DNA of 64,000 bases from Tubiluchus corallicola (lineage: Eukaryota > Priapulida > Priapulimorpha > Priapulimorphida > Tubiluchidae), in the NCBI GenBank assembly GCA_030141605.1, contig JAQGDQ010000088.1, positions 248,001-312,000 of the forward strand, given 5' to 3'. A program made the position numbers and the translations under genes. Under the pieces are notes generated by a model that searched no databases, was not told the origin of the DNA, and saw nothing but the letters and a program-made list of their open reading frames with translations. Position 1 is the first letter of the stretch. Each line of letters starts with the position of its first letter. Below, one piece after another: positions 23,001-33,716 of the stretch.

Positions 23001-26000
23001 TGACGTCACAACAATAGCTTTGCGTCAGCAGTTTTCTAAGCGAAAATTGCCGAAAATAAAACTCCTAATTAACTCGTTGATACTCCTCTCGGTGGACCTG
23101 CCCTAACATATAGCCCACATCATCGTGTAGCCCTGTTCTTCCTCTTTCTAAAGAGCCCCATATCTTCTTCCCAGAGTCTCACCGGGCGACGCTAGAACGT
23201 TTTTCCCGCATGCTGTTTTGTCAAAATTTCGAAAAAATCGCGAGTTGGGTCCGGGAAAACGCCCGTTGCGGGGCGCCGTTGTCCTCTCGTGAATTTTAAA
23301 TAGGCCTATGACACCCATCGCTGAATGGGCTATCTATCCATACCCAGTACCCCCCTCGGCCCGTTCCCGTTCTCTACATCTCAGCCGTATAACTTATGCA
23401 AAAAACGGCCGAAAAAGGGCCATTTTTGGAGGTTTTTCGCCTCCCGTTCCTCCCGGTGGGCCCCATTCGAAAAATAAACCCCCAATGAGACGACACTAGA
23501 TCGAGACCTTTCGTTTGATATATAGATCGCCGCAAATGGTGCCCTCGTCCGGGCTGTAGCCTCGAATCTTATATATATATATATATATATACCAAGAATA
23601 TTAATATAAGAGTACTAGCAAAGGCCCTGCAAAAAAATTTGCGTATAAATACACGTATAATCAAGAATGCGCGAACATCTTACATAGTCCTCATTTATAA
23701 CGCAAAGCCAGCCGCAGCTTTTACTGAATTAAAGTATTAAGGTTATAGGCAGAGTATAATGGATGACGTCAGAACAATGGCTTTGCGTCAGCAGTTTTCT
23801 AAGCGAAAATTGCCGAAAATAGAACATCTAATTAACTCGCCAGTATTCCTCTCGGTGGACCTGCCCTAAAGTATAGCCCACATCATCGTGTAGCCCCGTT
23901 CTTCCTCTTTCTAAAGAGCCGTATATCTCCTTCCAAGATTCCCACCAGGCGCCGCTAGAACGTTTTTCCCGCAGGCTGTTTGGCCAAAGTTTCGAAAAAA
24001 TCGCGAGTAGGGTTCGGGAAAACGCCCGTTGCGGGACCCCGTGGCCCTCTCGCGAATTCTAAATAGACCTATGACACCCATCGCTGAATGGGCTATCTAT
24101 CCATACCCAGCACCACCCTCGGCCCATTCCCGTTCTCTACATCTCAGCCGTATAACTTTTGCAAAAAACGGCCGAAAAATGGCCATTTTTGGAGGTTTTT
24201 TGCCGCCCGTTCCTCCCTGTGGGCCCAATTCGAAAAATAAACCATCAATGAGACGACACTAGATCGAGACCTTTAGTTTGATGTATAGATCGCCGCAAAT
24301 GGTGCCCTCGTCGAAGCTGTAGCCTCGAATCTTATATATATATATACCAAGAATATTAATATAATAGAATAGATAGATAAAGCTGGTTGCACTACTTTAA
24401 TACCTTTCCTTGACATTTGAATTTCTTCATATACACATTTCATTTTTAGCCACAAACACCTGCGCCTTATGTGAAGGAGTTTCTTGATGCTGGCCAGTTT
24501 TACACAAATAGGGTGATAAAGGATTACAAAGAAAAGTAAGACCATTACACCACTTTTATAGTGTATATAGGAACTATAGTACTTTGATTAGAAAAATGTT
24601 TTCGTTGTGGCATTTTATTGGGTTATGTTGCATAGTTCCAAGTCTAGGGAAAATTTATTCTTTGCATTCTGTTTATTCACTTGGTTGGTTCTCAATCAGT
24701 AGGGAGTGGATTTTCTCAGGAATGAAAACTCGAATTTTGAATGCAGTCACTGTTATCTGATATAGGATAAAAACCTGCATTAACCAAAGGCAAAAAATTG
24801 ATTAGATTAAATGGACCAAAATAATTAAAAATTTGCTCTTTGATTGAATTTGACTATAAGATGAAAATTTGTTGTTTTTTGAACACTCACTTGACTTATT
24901 TCTTTTACGAAATTGATCAGCAAATGATGGTCCTAATTATTATCAACATTATGCATCAGAAAAGGATGTTTAAGTTGGGACAAATATCAATGGCTGTCTA
25001 CATGGAACTGACAGAAGTGCTGCCTTGTTTGGATGCATGTAAATTTTCCCTCAGTGAAAGAATTAGCTTGACAGAATAGCAGATTAAGTAGCACCAAAGC
25101 AGTTTTTTCTAGTTTTAACCCATCTGTTTACTAAACAAGTTCAGCAGTTTTAAGCATTCACCAGCAAGCATGTTTTGTGAACACTCAATTACCCCTGGGT
25201 ATTTTTCTCTTGAAAACATTTATAATGTTTGTTATGATATATAATATATGCATTGAAGCACTAGTTTCAATACCAGACAGTTTATTCCATGCATTGGATA
25301 ATTAATGTATCAGTTTTGGTGGAGGTAGTTATTCTTCTTTAAGAACATTGTTTCACTGTTGTTTTTTAGAGATAAGAAACATGTGGACTGGACTAAAGCT
25401 TGGATACAAACTTTGATGCAACTTCAATCATATATTAAACAACACCATACAACTGGTATTGCTTGGAATCCAAAGGTGCATACAAAAGATCACAAATGCC
25501 TAGTAGATGGCCTTAGTGCCTTTGCAAATTAGCAAGCTTTCCGTTAAACCAAAAAAAATTGTGACAAAGTTAGCTACAAAACGAAAAGACCCATGGTTTT
25601 CCTTTGTGTTTTTGACCAACATAGTGTATATATTTAATAATATAGAGTTATAATAAAGTGAAAGCATTTCTCACTTTTTATATCGCTGTAACTTGTAGTT
25701 AGATTAAATGCACTGGTTTCGTTTTGATATTTTTGTATCTGTTTATCAGTGTATAAGTGTATTGCTGTCATTTTAAGTAAGTTAATTGATCTTCGCTAAC
25801 TGAAATACCCTCGATCTATTGATTGCCATCAACTGCAAATTGATTCCTATGTAATCACCACTAAAATGTCCCGAACTTCAAGTTGCTGATGTTACTATTT
25901 TAATCATACATTTTAAAATTCACACTGTATGTTGTCGTTATTAATATAATTTCATTTTATTCTATTCTATTCTCTATTCTCGTACCTATTGCTCGCAGTT

Positions 26001-29000
26001 GCTTGTATATTTTTACATCTGGTGTCAAAACTAGATAAAACCTTTATAAATTTGTTAGGCATGGAAAGTTTATACACATCTTTTCAGAAAAATATTCTTT
26101 TTGCCACTTACCAAAAATCTTGCTTAATGATGTGCTATGGCTGTATGCAAGCTGCTCAAATTTTTATTATTAATAAATTGCTAAATAAAATTTTACTTTA
26201 GGTAATAATTCTGTCTCTCATTAATTTTTCATTACGCTTGTAGGGAATTGATGCTCTTAGTGCGGTGAAACCGAATCTTCTTCCGAAGCCCAAAGGAGCG
26301 GCTCCACCACCACCACCTCCAGGGGGTGCACCACCACCTCCACCTCCTCCTTTGGCACCCCTTTGGCAGCCAGAGCAAGAAAGTGATTCTAAGGCGGCTT
26401 TATTTGCTGATTTGAACAAGGGATTGGACATTACAAAAAGTAGCAGATAAGAACCTTTTTGTTATCCTTGTAGCAGTACTCAGTTTTACGGAATCTTAAA
26501 AAACACTGTTCATTAATAGATAATTTTTACGATAAAACAATTGTATTTTTAAAAATTACATTGAGAATATTCTGTAGATGAAAGATTTATACACAATTGC
26601 AAACTAGAATTCATAGTACATCAGTTTGCATCTGATACGACATGTTTATCGTTACCTTTTGCTGTTGCCAGTCACACGAACTGCTTCAATATAGGCATTA
26701 CTAAACAAGTTTCTCTATACAAGAAAACTGTTAAATTGTTTGTATGATTTGGTGCCAATGTTAACAGGGTCAGAAATATTGTCGAATGTATATTATTGGC
26801 ACCATTTCTACAGTTTGTTTCTATTAACTATATCTTAAATGCAGTGTGACGGTACTTAGTGTATAGTTGGCTTTTTCTTTCAAACTGTGAAGGAGGTAAT
26901 TATTTACATTTATTCCACATAACGTTTTTGTTTGAGTTTGAGAGTAATGCATTTTAATCTTTTTTCTTGGGCATCTGATATCGTGTAAATGATGTAGTGA
27001 TTCCTTGTCGAAAGTGTCAGTTACCGAACTATTTTGCACTGTGCTTTTCCAGGCCTAAAGAAGGTATCTGATGATATGAAAACTCACAAAAATCCTGCTT
27101 TGAAGGCAGGACCACAACCATATACGCCCGGGCCTAAAGGGTACAAAGCACCTGCAGTATCGAGTGTAGCACAAAAACCTCAACCCGTTAAACCACCCTT
27201 GTTTGAACTGCAGGGCAAGAAGTGGATTATTGTAAGTAACTATTAAGTGTTGGGTGTTCAAATTATGCAATCAAGAAACATAAAAACTTTATTTGTTCTA
27301 CGTTTTAATTCAGTTTATAAGTGGCAATTTTGATGGAGTAGTTACAAATCTAAACTTGTGACTTTTGCATCCAAAAGCTAATGTATTGTGACACCGCATT
27401 GTGAAGTTTCAATTTTGTAGGGCAGTGGCTTCTAATATTATTGTAGTTTAAATTTCGGCACTTTTTTGCTGTGCCACCCTTATAGTTTGCTTGTCACATA
27501 ATTTTTATTTGCAGGCATAATTTCTCGTGAAACTGTTTAGCTATCGCCACATTCATTTTTAAATGAAAAGCAATCGCGGCATGATTTGTCCTGTGTATGC
27601 AAAGGAAGCTATTACCATGATATGAAATAAGCTAGATCAACCAACAAAGTATTAGTTATTCACGTGCCTTATTTTTTAGATGGATCTACATCCTGTTGTA
27701 TTTACGACATGTTGTCTTAAAAGCAATAATTATGGCTTGTAGTATTACATACATAGTTTCTGTGCATTGTCGGGATTGTTAACATTGTTTTTTAGTACTG
27801 CATAGACTTATTATTTGATTTACAGGAGAATCAGAAAGACCAACGAGAGCTAGTAGTTCAGGAAACCGAAATGAAACAAGTTGTATATATATACAACTGC
27901 ATAAATTCAACAGTTCAGATTAAAGGCAAGATAAACTCTATCACGTTAGGTAAGCTCACTATTTTCTTCATTTTTTGTACACTAATATAATGTATTGATG
28001 TAAACTTGTTCTTGTGCAAACAATTTGAAACAAATTCACTCAAGACTCAACCTTGAGCAACTTGCGTACTAAGCTATTCAGAGCCGTACTTGCGTGTTGT
28101 CAACCTTGGTTTCTTACGCCTTGGTGTCGTTTGAATTTGAATAACACAGTATTCTAAAGGATATTAGCCTGATTAGCTTTTTAGAGGTTTAGCATTATGT
28201 TTTTACATATGCATTATGTAATACAGAAAAATAATTAGTGGAACTTCCAAACTACTTTTCTAGAAATGTGACTAGTTACTTTGTAGGTTACAAGTTATTA
28301 TTTTAGTATTTTGAGAAGTACTGATACTATTATAATTTGTTACTATTGTGTAGATGTAACTATAACTCTGTTATGACACATATCAATTATCAAGTAATTT
28401 TTTCTTGTAAAGGTTTTCTACATGAAATTCTGTAACGTCGTAAAAATAATGGTTACAGCTTCTTGCAGTTTTGGTGAAGCATTTCATTCACTTCTTACAT
28501 TCAATTTGTCCGCCATATTGATCAGTTTTTTGTAACAAATACTACTGTGTTTCGACCATTTCTGAATGCAGTCTCCAAATAAGCTTATTACCCAAGCCTT
28601 GTAAATTTTTAATATTTTTTATAACCTGCATTTTTAATAGGTTTTTAGCTAACTAACATTTTAATAGCTAATTTGACTCTTCTAATTTATCTAAAGGAAG
28701 TACAGCTGTTTTATTCTGAACATCTTTATTATATCATTTTTCATAATGTTGAGCTAAACTCAAACTCCTGAGCTTTAAAGTATTTCGGTGGTACAATGAG
28801 GTGGCACAGTCTAAAGCCAAGTCAGGTACTGAAATACAAGCACAAAAGAGTAAACAAAATCATCTCGTTCTGAAAATAGTATTAAGTTAGTAACTTTACC
28901 AAGTAGTTTGCTTAAAATAACCGCATTACTTATGCAGCAGTAGCTTATTTGACAGTACAGCTGTTACTAGCAGTTTTATTACCATGGCTGGTATTAAACC

Positions 29001-30911
29001 ATACAACACAAATTATTAGAATCATTCTAGCATTTTGTACAGTAAGTTTCCAGCAGGCCTCAATAAAATAAGAATAAAAGTTACTGCGATACAGGTAAAT
29101 GTTTCTAATTTTTGTTTCACTATTACTGCTTGGAAATAACATATTACAACTGTGTTACTCAGAATTCAACGGAACTGCAGCAATGCAGTAAATACAAAAG
29201 TAATTTTATCTTGTTTTTAACCGTTTTTTTAAATTTTCATGTACCTTTTTTTCAGATCACTGCAAGAACACTGGAGTAGTGTTTGAAAATGCTGTGTCAT
29301 CTGCAGAGATTGTGAATTGTCAACGTGTCCAAATTCAGGTAAAATTTCCATTTGACATGATTTTCCAAATTTTAAACCACCTGTATGATGCACTCCCTTA
29401 GAACAAAATCATCGCAATAATTTAATCTATTACTGAAATTATAAGTAAACCAAAGGTTCCACTCTACATAGCTTCCATGATTTTGTTGCTGTTTTTGACC
29501 ACTGATTGATAGCTGATTATTTGTGGCTTCTTCTACATTGTGCCTGTAAAAGAAGCTTCTCACTGAAGTACCAAGATGGATAATGTCTGATAGGACTTTT
29601 TGTATTTTTCTTTCAGATGTTAAATATACAAATTTCTTTGCATTTATTTTTCATTCTTTAGGTAATAAATAGTACTTTAACCTTGTGTAGTTTTTCTTAC
29701 ATTAAATAATCTCTGTTTTTGACTGCATTTTCTATACCTGTTCTTCTTAAATAGGTGACCGGTAAAGTACCAACTATTACTATTGATAAAACTGATGGTG
29801 CTCAAGTGTTCCTTAGCAGGGATTCTTTAGGTGTAGAGATTGTATCAGCTAAGTCTTCTGAAATGAACATCAGTGTACCTAATGAAAATGGAGAATTTGT
29901 AAGTGCAACCTTTATTATAGCTCTAGGTCGTTTAGAGATTACCATGCAAAACATTACTGAAAAATTGGCTTATTCTTACATCTAACTTCTGTCAAGCTAA
30001 CTTCCAATCAACTGCGGATAAAATGAGCTTTATCGTGAATTTATATAATGACAGTTATTTGTTGATAGAAGCAATAAATATTTTTATTAGTTGATAATAT
30101 TGATGTTAGTCAAATTGTTAGTTGATACATTATAACTTTTCACAAACAACGTTAAAATGTTTTTGCCTGTATAACTGTTCTTAGTAATTTATAAATATTT
30201 ACAACAGCTTAAATTTATAGGCTGTCATAATGCTTTGCACTTGCTAACAATACTGGGTAGTAACAGCAGTAGTAGTAGCAAGATTTGATGTACTACTAAA
30301 TTTTTCATTGGCTTTAGTGAACCTTCGGCTTTTTTCACATACAGCAACAAAAATTAATGTTACATCATGCTGAGAACAATAACTTTTGAATGCAGCAATC
30401 AACTCATTTTGGTTTTTTTTTAATAAAATATAAAAACTTCAGCACCTGTGCATAAAAGGGTCAATAAATAATCCAGTAGAATAGAATGTATCAGTAGCTG
30501 CTGCTGTATAGCTATATCTTTTGGAGGTAAATGTAGTTAGCGTCTTTTATGAACTAGTGGCTGTAGCTTAGCTAATATGTTTTTTGTAGTTTATCCAACA
30601 CTGGTTTTTAATTACAATTGCACTGATATATAAATTAAATCCGTCACTCGAGTGCAAAAGTCTGTGCAGGATATACAATTTATTATAAAATCATATCAGT
30701 TTAGTATATGAATCATATGACGTAAGGACCCATACTAGAAATTTTAATGATATATTTTTGCAATAGTTTTGGCCTGTTTATCAGCAGTTACATTGACAAA
30801 TCCCTTGTGTGTACGTGGTTGTTACAGAGCGAGTTTGCAGTGCCAGAACAATATAAGACCACTTGGACTGGGAACTGTTTCAAAACTGTTGTGGCTGAAC
30901 AGACTGGTTAG
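15438..30911 (+). CDS. CAP1: adenylyl cyclase-associated protein (CAP/Srv2)
   Basis: Cytoplasmic actin regulator: with cofilin it accelerates filament depolymerisation and recharges ADP-actin to ATP-actin. Twelve coding exons, all GT-AG: 15438-15549, 16964-17067, 17808-17885, 19292-19435, 24450-24535, 25370-25475, 26244-26439, 27053-27231, 27826-27949, 29256-29338, 29755-29898 and 30828-30911 (TAG). Phases sum to 480 codons, so 479 aa; human CAP1 is 475. The start is the ATG in GACCATGG, just after a splice acceptor. Domain order: N-terminal oligomerisation helix ([19 protein letters not shown], 4-22), helical folded domain (about 50-210, with [17 protein letters not shown] and [17 protein letters not shown]), proline runs at about 231-236 and 240-246 (profilin/SH3 sites), WH2 region (about 257-290, [14 protein letters not shown]), and the beta-sheet CARP domain (about 330-479, with [12 protein letters not shown] and VSAKSSEMN). 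It looks intact. Identification is secure; the paralogue number is not meaningful outside vertebrates. Confidence 0.97.
19913..20075 (+). repeat. (GA)n polypurine microsatellite in CAP intron
   Basis: About 160 bp of almost pure GA on the plus strand, interrupted by GCGAGAGGGG near 19961, two ATTGAG units and a GATAG. It is a polypurine/polypyrimidine mirror repeat, a class able to adopt triplex (H-DNA) structure. Apparent ORFs across it are low complexity. Confidence 0.95.
20394..21260 (+). repeat. unclassified GC-rich element, copy 1 (~867 bp)
   Basis: Begins ACTAGCAAAGGCCCCGCAAA and ends with a (TA)n tract and ACCAAGAATATTAATATAA. Internal landmarks shared with the other copies: GAGTACAATGGATGACGTCA (CRE octamer at 20602-20609), CATATAGCCCACATCATCGT, TCTACATCTCAGCCGTATAA, GGCCATTTTTGGAGG, and GATCGAGACCTTTCGTTTGA. 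Much richer in G+C than the flanking intron. A constant 5' end and a microsatellite 3' tail suggest a non-autonomous retroelement or satellite-like element. No enzyme is encoded. Confidence 0.85.
21263..21980 (+). repeat. unclassified GC-rich element, copy 2
   Basis: Follows copy 1 head to tail after a two-base spacer. Same start (ACTAGCAAAGGCC), same CRE octamer (21452-21459), same (TA)n ACCAAGAATATTAATATAA end. It lacks the segment between CGTTTTT and GCGCCGTGG present in copies 1, 3 and 4 (around 21650-21675), so it carries an internal deletion. The short + strand ORFs in the copies encode similar peptides but look incidental. Confidence 0.85.
21983..22022 (+). repeat. 5' fragment of the GC-rich element
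   Basis: GACTAGCCAAACCCCACAAA, then AAGAATTTTGTGC: a diverged version of the 5' end seen in the other copies, placed directly after copy 2. It then passes into the C/A minisatellite, so the remainder of this copy is lost or replaced. Confidence 0.6.
22018..22662 (+). repeat. C/A-rich minisatellite (CCACACCAC-type)
   Basis: About 640 bp composed almost entirely of C and A with occasional T and very little G on the plus strand. Irregular higher-order units of roughly 65-95 bp are built around CACCACACCACCCACACCAT, followed by variants of CTCCACCACATCACACCACA. The complementary strand is GGTGTGG-rich and might form G-quadruplex or triplex structures. Long ORFs called on either strand here are low-complexity artefacts. 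Confidence 0.9.
22816..23609 (+). repeat. unclassified GC-rich element, copy 3
   Basis: Starts TAGCAAAGGCCCCGTAAAAG after ~150 bp of ordinary AT-rich sequence. Retains the CRE octamer (23001-23008), the GATCGAGACCTTTCGTTTGA block and the (TA)n ACCAAGAATATTAATATAA end. Very similar to copy 1 over its whole length. Confidence 0.85.
23614..24363 (+). repeat. unclassified GC-rich element, copy 4
   Basis: Joined head to tail to copy 3. Starts ACTAGCAAAGGCCCTGC, lacks part of the 5' region near 23700, keeps the CRE octamer (23763-23770) and ends with a short (TA)n and ACCAAGAATATTAATATAA. It finishes only ~85 bp before the CAP exon at 24450, so the array almost reaches the splice acceptor. Confidence 0.85.
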
Positions 30912-32324
30912 ATTTGGATTTCAGGAAGATCTATGTGTCGGTTGGATTTGGACTTTGATAAGTTTGCGACCTACGGTTATCAACACATATAATTACATGA
31001 GGCACCAAGAGTAATTTGCTGAAATGGAATGTCTGTTTGTTTATTCTGTATTTGTAGTCATTTATTTCTACAAGCTGTGCTTTACAACTAGCATTAACAT
31101 TTCTTTAATAAGTAAAATTAATTAATATTTCAAAAGTTAATCAAGTCTGAATGACAACATTGTAAACAAACAATTATTTCCAAAATTTTTACTTTCTTTA
31201 TAGAATTTATTAATTAAATGCACAGGTCCCGGTGCACATTTACCTGTAAGGAAAAAATTATTAATTTCGTACATTTTTTAGTTTCAAATTATATTTGATT
31301 TCCTTTATTGTAGCTATTCAATGTTTCTTTCATAAATTTAACCTGTTACATTACTCACTACTTTCATTCTATTTTTTCAGTGCAGAGATGCAGAAATAAT
31401 ATATTTGTATGTTGTATGAAAAAAATCATCCGTTATTCTGAAATTTAACTCAGATGAAATTGAATGCGAAATGCTTAGAAGTACAGTATGATATATTCAT
31501 TGTTACTTATTCATTATGTGACTGAGAATTGATGTTATTTTTACAGCCACAGAGTGGCAATGTTGTTTTGGAATACAAGCTAGTATATTAGTATTGAAAA
31601 TTTCTGTGATTTGTTTTGAAAATTTATACAGCAATCAGGTGATTTTATTATGATAATTATAACACAGCATATGTGCTATAAATGATTTGAATAAAAATAT
31701 TTTGCAAAAATATCTTGCAGATTTTGTGTTTCACTACAAGTAACACTTTACTGATTAGTTTTAAAACAAAGGAAGTAAATACTTTGGTGAAAATGATCTA
31801 AAAACGAAAAGCAATGAAAAACTTCAGTTAGTTTTTTACAACACGTAAAATATAATTATACTCTGTATACATATAGAAGCAATATTTATATAGACATCTG
31901 AACACATAACACTTACTTTTAAGTAAACAAAATGACAACTCACATAATTGCTGAAACTTATGACTAAGTTATTGTTAGTTACTTGCAACCAGCCAATATA
32001 AGAACAGATCTCTCAATAAAATTGCAAATTTCTTCTGTGTTGCACTAATCTTGCCAAATAAAGAAAATTGCAGTTTTAATAATGTTCTGGTGACTATTAT
32101 GTAATTATAAAAACCCATCAAACACTTGCTCAAACTTATTCACATGCGTCGTATATTTATCAGGTTGAAGACAGGCTTTGAAATCACAGAAAGTTTGTAG
32201 CCTATCTACTAATGACTGTACGATATCACAATTATAACGCTGGAGCAAATCTTTAAAAAACTGCATCACATTCACAAAGGATGAGCTAAAAATCTTAAGG
32301 AATTATACATGCAAGAAGAGTTTA
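30912..32324. other. CAP 3' UTR and CAP/homeobox convergent intergenic region
   Basis: AT-rich, with no coding exon recognised. It separates the CAP stop codon from the tandem-duplicated tail of the minus-strand homeobox gene, so the two transcription units converge. Confidence 0.6.
31690..31695 (+). promoter_or_regulatory. candidate CAP polyadenylation signal
   Basis: AATAAA about 780 bp downstream of the CAP stop codon, followed by AAATATTTTGC. First canonical hexamer I noticed on this strand after the stop; position inferred only. Confidence 0.4.
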
Positions 32325-33279
32325 CTTCTGTTACGTTGTTTCAATGCCAATTATATTGTCAAACACAAAGACCATGATTGCTAAAAAGCACAACATGGGC
32401 ACAAACAAATTACATTGGACCATTTTTGTGTGACCATAGGCAATGGACAAAATCTGATTTCTGCTTCACATGATCAAAAGTAACATCAAAGCTACAAAAT
32501 TCTTTGCACTGTAATTTTGTCAATTTAAGCAGCATAATAAACAAAGAAAGTTTCATTGACAACAATGCATTCCATCCACAAATACTATTGCAACTTTGCA
32601 TTTTGAGTGCAAAATTAGTATTCGTATGTAATTTCAAAAAAGAAATACATTTATATCATTGAAATGTGAAGACCAATATCATGAAGCACAAGGAAAAGTA
32701 ATGAACAACTAGAAAGTACATCAACTATTGAATCTAACTTACATACTAATATTCTGTGATAATTGAATTTATTTAGCTCTTGCTCTTAGATTTTTGAACC
32801 AAAATTTGATAGAAAAAGTGCTCAATTACTTCATAAATGGATGAGCAGTGATACTAAACCATTGCTCCAGATGTGTAATTTTTGTAATTGGGCTGATAAA
32901 GATGCAATTAAGTTTACACAGCCATTCCTTTATGCGATCACTGGAAATATGACCATTCTGTACCATCTTTTGAATCACCAGTGATGATGGCAGAGATTTA
33001 TAATGGTAGAAGTAGCTTAATGATTTACAGCCTATTGGCAAGTTGGGCTGTACCACAGCTAGTGACCCTTTGGTGAAAACCGCATACCAAATGCTAAGCT
33101 GTTATTATATGGATGGAATTCATAGTGACATAGAAGAGTTAGCCTGAATGTCAGACCTACAGTTCCCATTTAGAAAATGCATATTTGGTTCAGGCGAGTT
33201 ACAGGTCCTGTGTACTTCTTTCTTAAAGTCACTGATCAAAGTGTTTGAAAATTTAGGTTCACTTTCAACAGGATTCACA
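32325..33279 (-). pseudogene. degenerate tandem duplicate of the homeobox gene 3' end
   Basis: Directly adjacent, same-orientation copy of 33280-34327, i.e. the 3' UTR, the second homeodomain and part of the inter-homeodomain linker of the Dve-like gene. The readable piece (about 32826-33056) gives [20 protein letters not shown] and then a mutated helix-1 region (PITKITHLEQWFSITAHP) ending in a stop. About 60 bp corresponding to the loop between helices 2 and 3 is deleted near 32805. The polyadenylation hexamer of the real copy (TTTATT on +, 33523) is changed to TTCATT here. No upstream exon part is present, so it cannot encode a complete factor: a non-functional partial tandem duplication. 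Confidence 0.85.
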
Positions 33280-33522
33280 TACTTCTACCACATTATTTCA
33301 ATGCCAGTTATATTTTGTTGCCAAAAACTAATATCAAAATTGGAGGTCATGATTGTTAAAAAGCACAACACAGACACAAACAGATTACATCGGACCATTT
33401 CTGTGTTACCGTAAGCAAGAGACAAAATCTAATTTATAATTCACACACTCAAATGTAACATCAGAGCCGCAAAATTCTTTGCACTATAATTTATCAATTT
33501 AAGCAGCGTAAACACTAAAAGC

Positions 33523-33528
33523 TTTATT
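33523..33528 (-). promoter_or_regulatory. candidate polyadenylation signal of the Dve-like gene
   Basis: AATAAA on the minus strand about 190 bp after the stop codon (33717-33719). The equivalent position in the downstream duplicate is mutated, which fits use of this copy. Confidence 0.45.
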
Positions 33529-33716
33529 GACGTCAGTGCATTCTATCCACAAATGCTATTTCAATCTATTACATCTTGAATGTAAAATTAGTATTCATAC
33601 GTAATTTCAAAAAAGAAATACATTTATATTATCTAAATGTGAGGACCAATATCATCAAGCACATAAGAAAAAATAATTATCAAGAACTAGAAAGTACACT
33701 GACTATTGAATCTAAC

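Noticed and set aside
20840-24262. Similar 63-93-codon ORFs on the plus strand in each GC-rich element copy
   Set aside because: Similarity follows from DNA identity among copies; lengths and starts vary, copies carry frame-changing deletions, and no known domain is visible.
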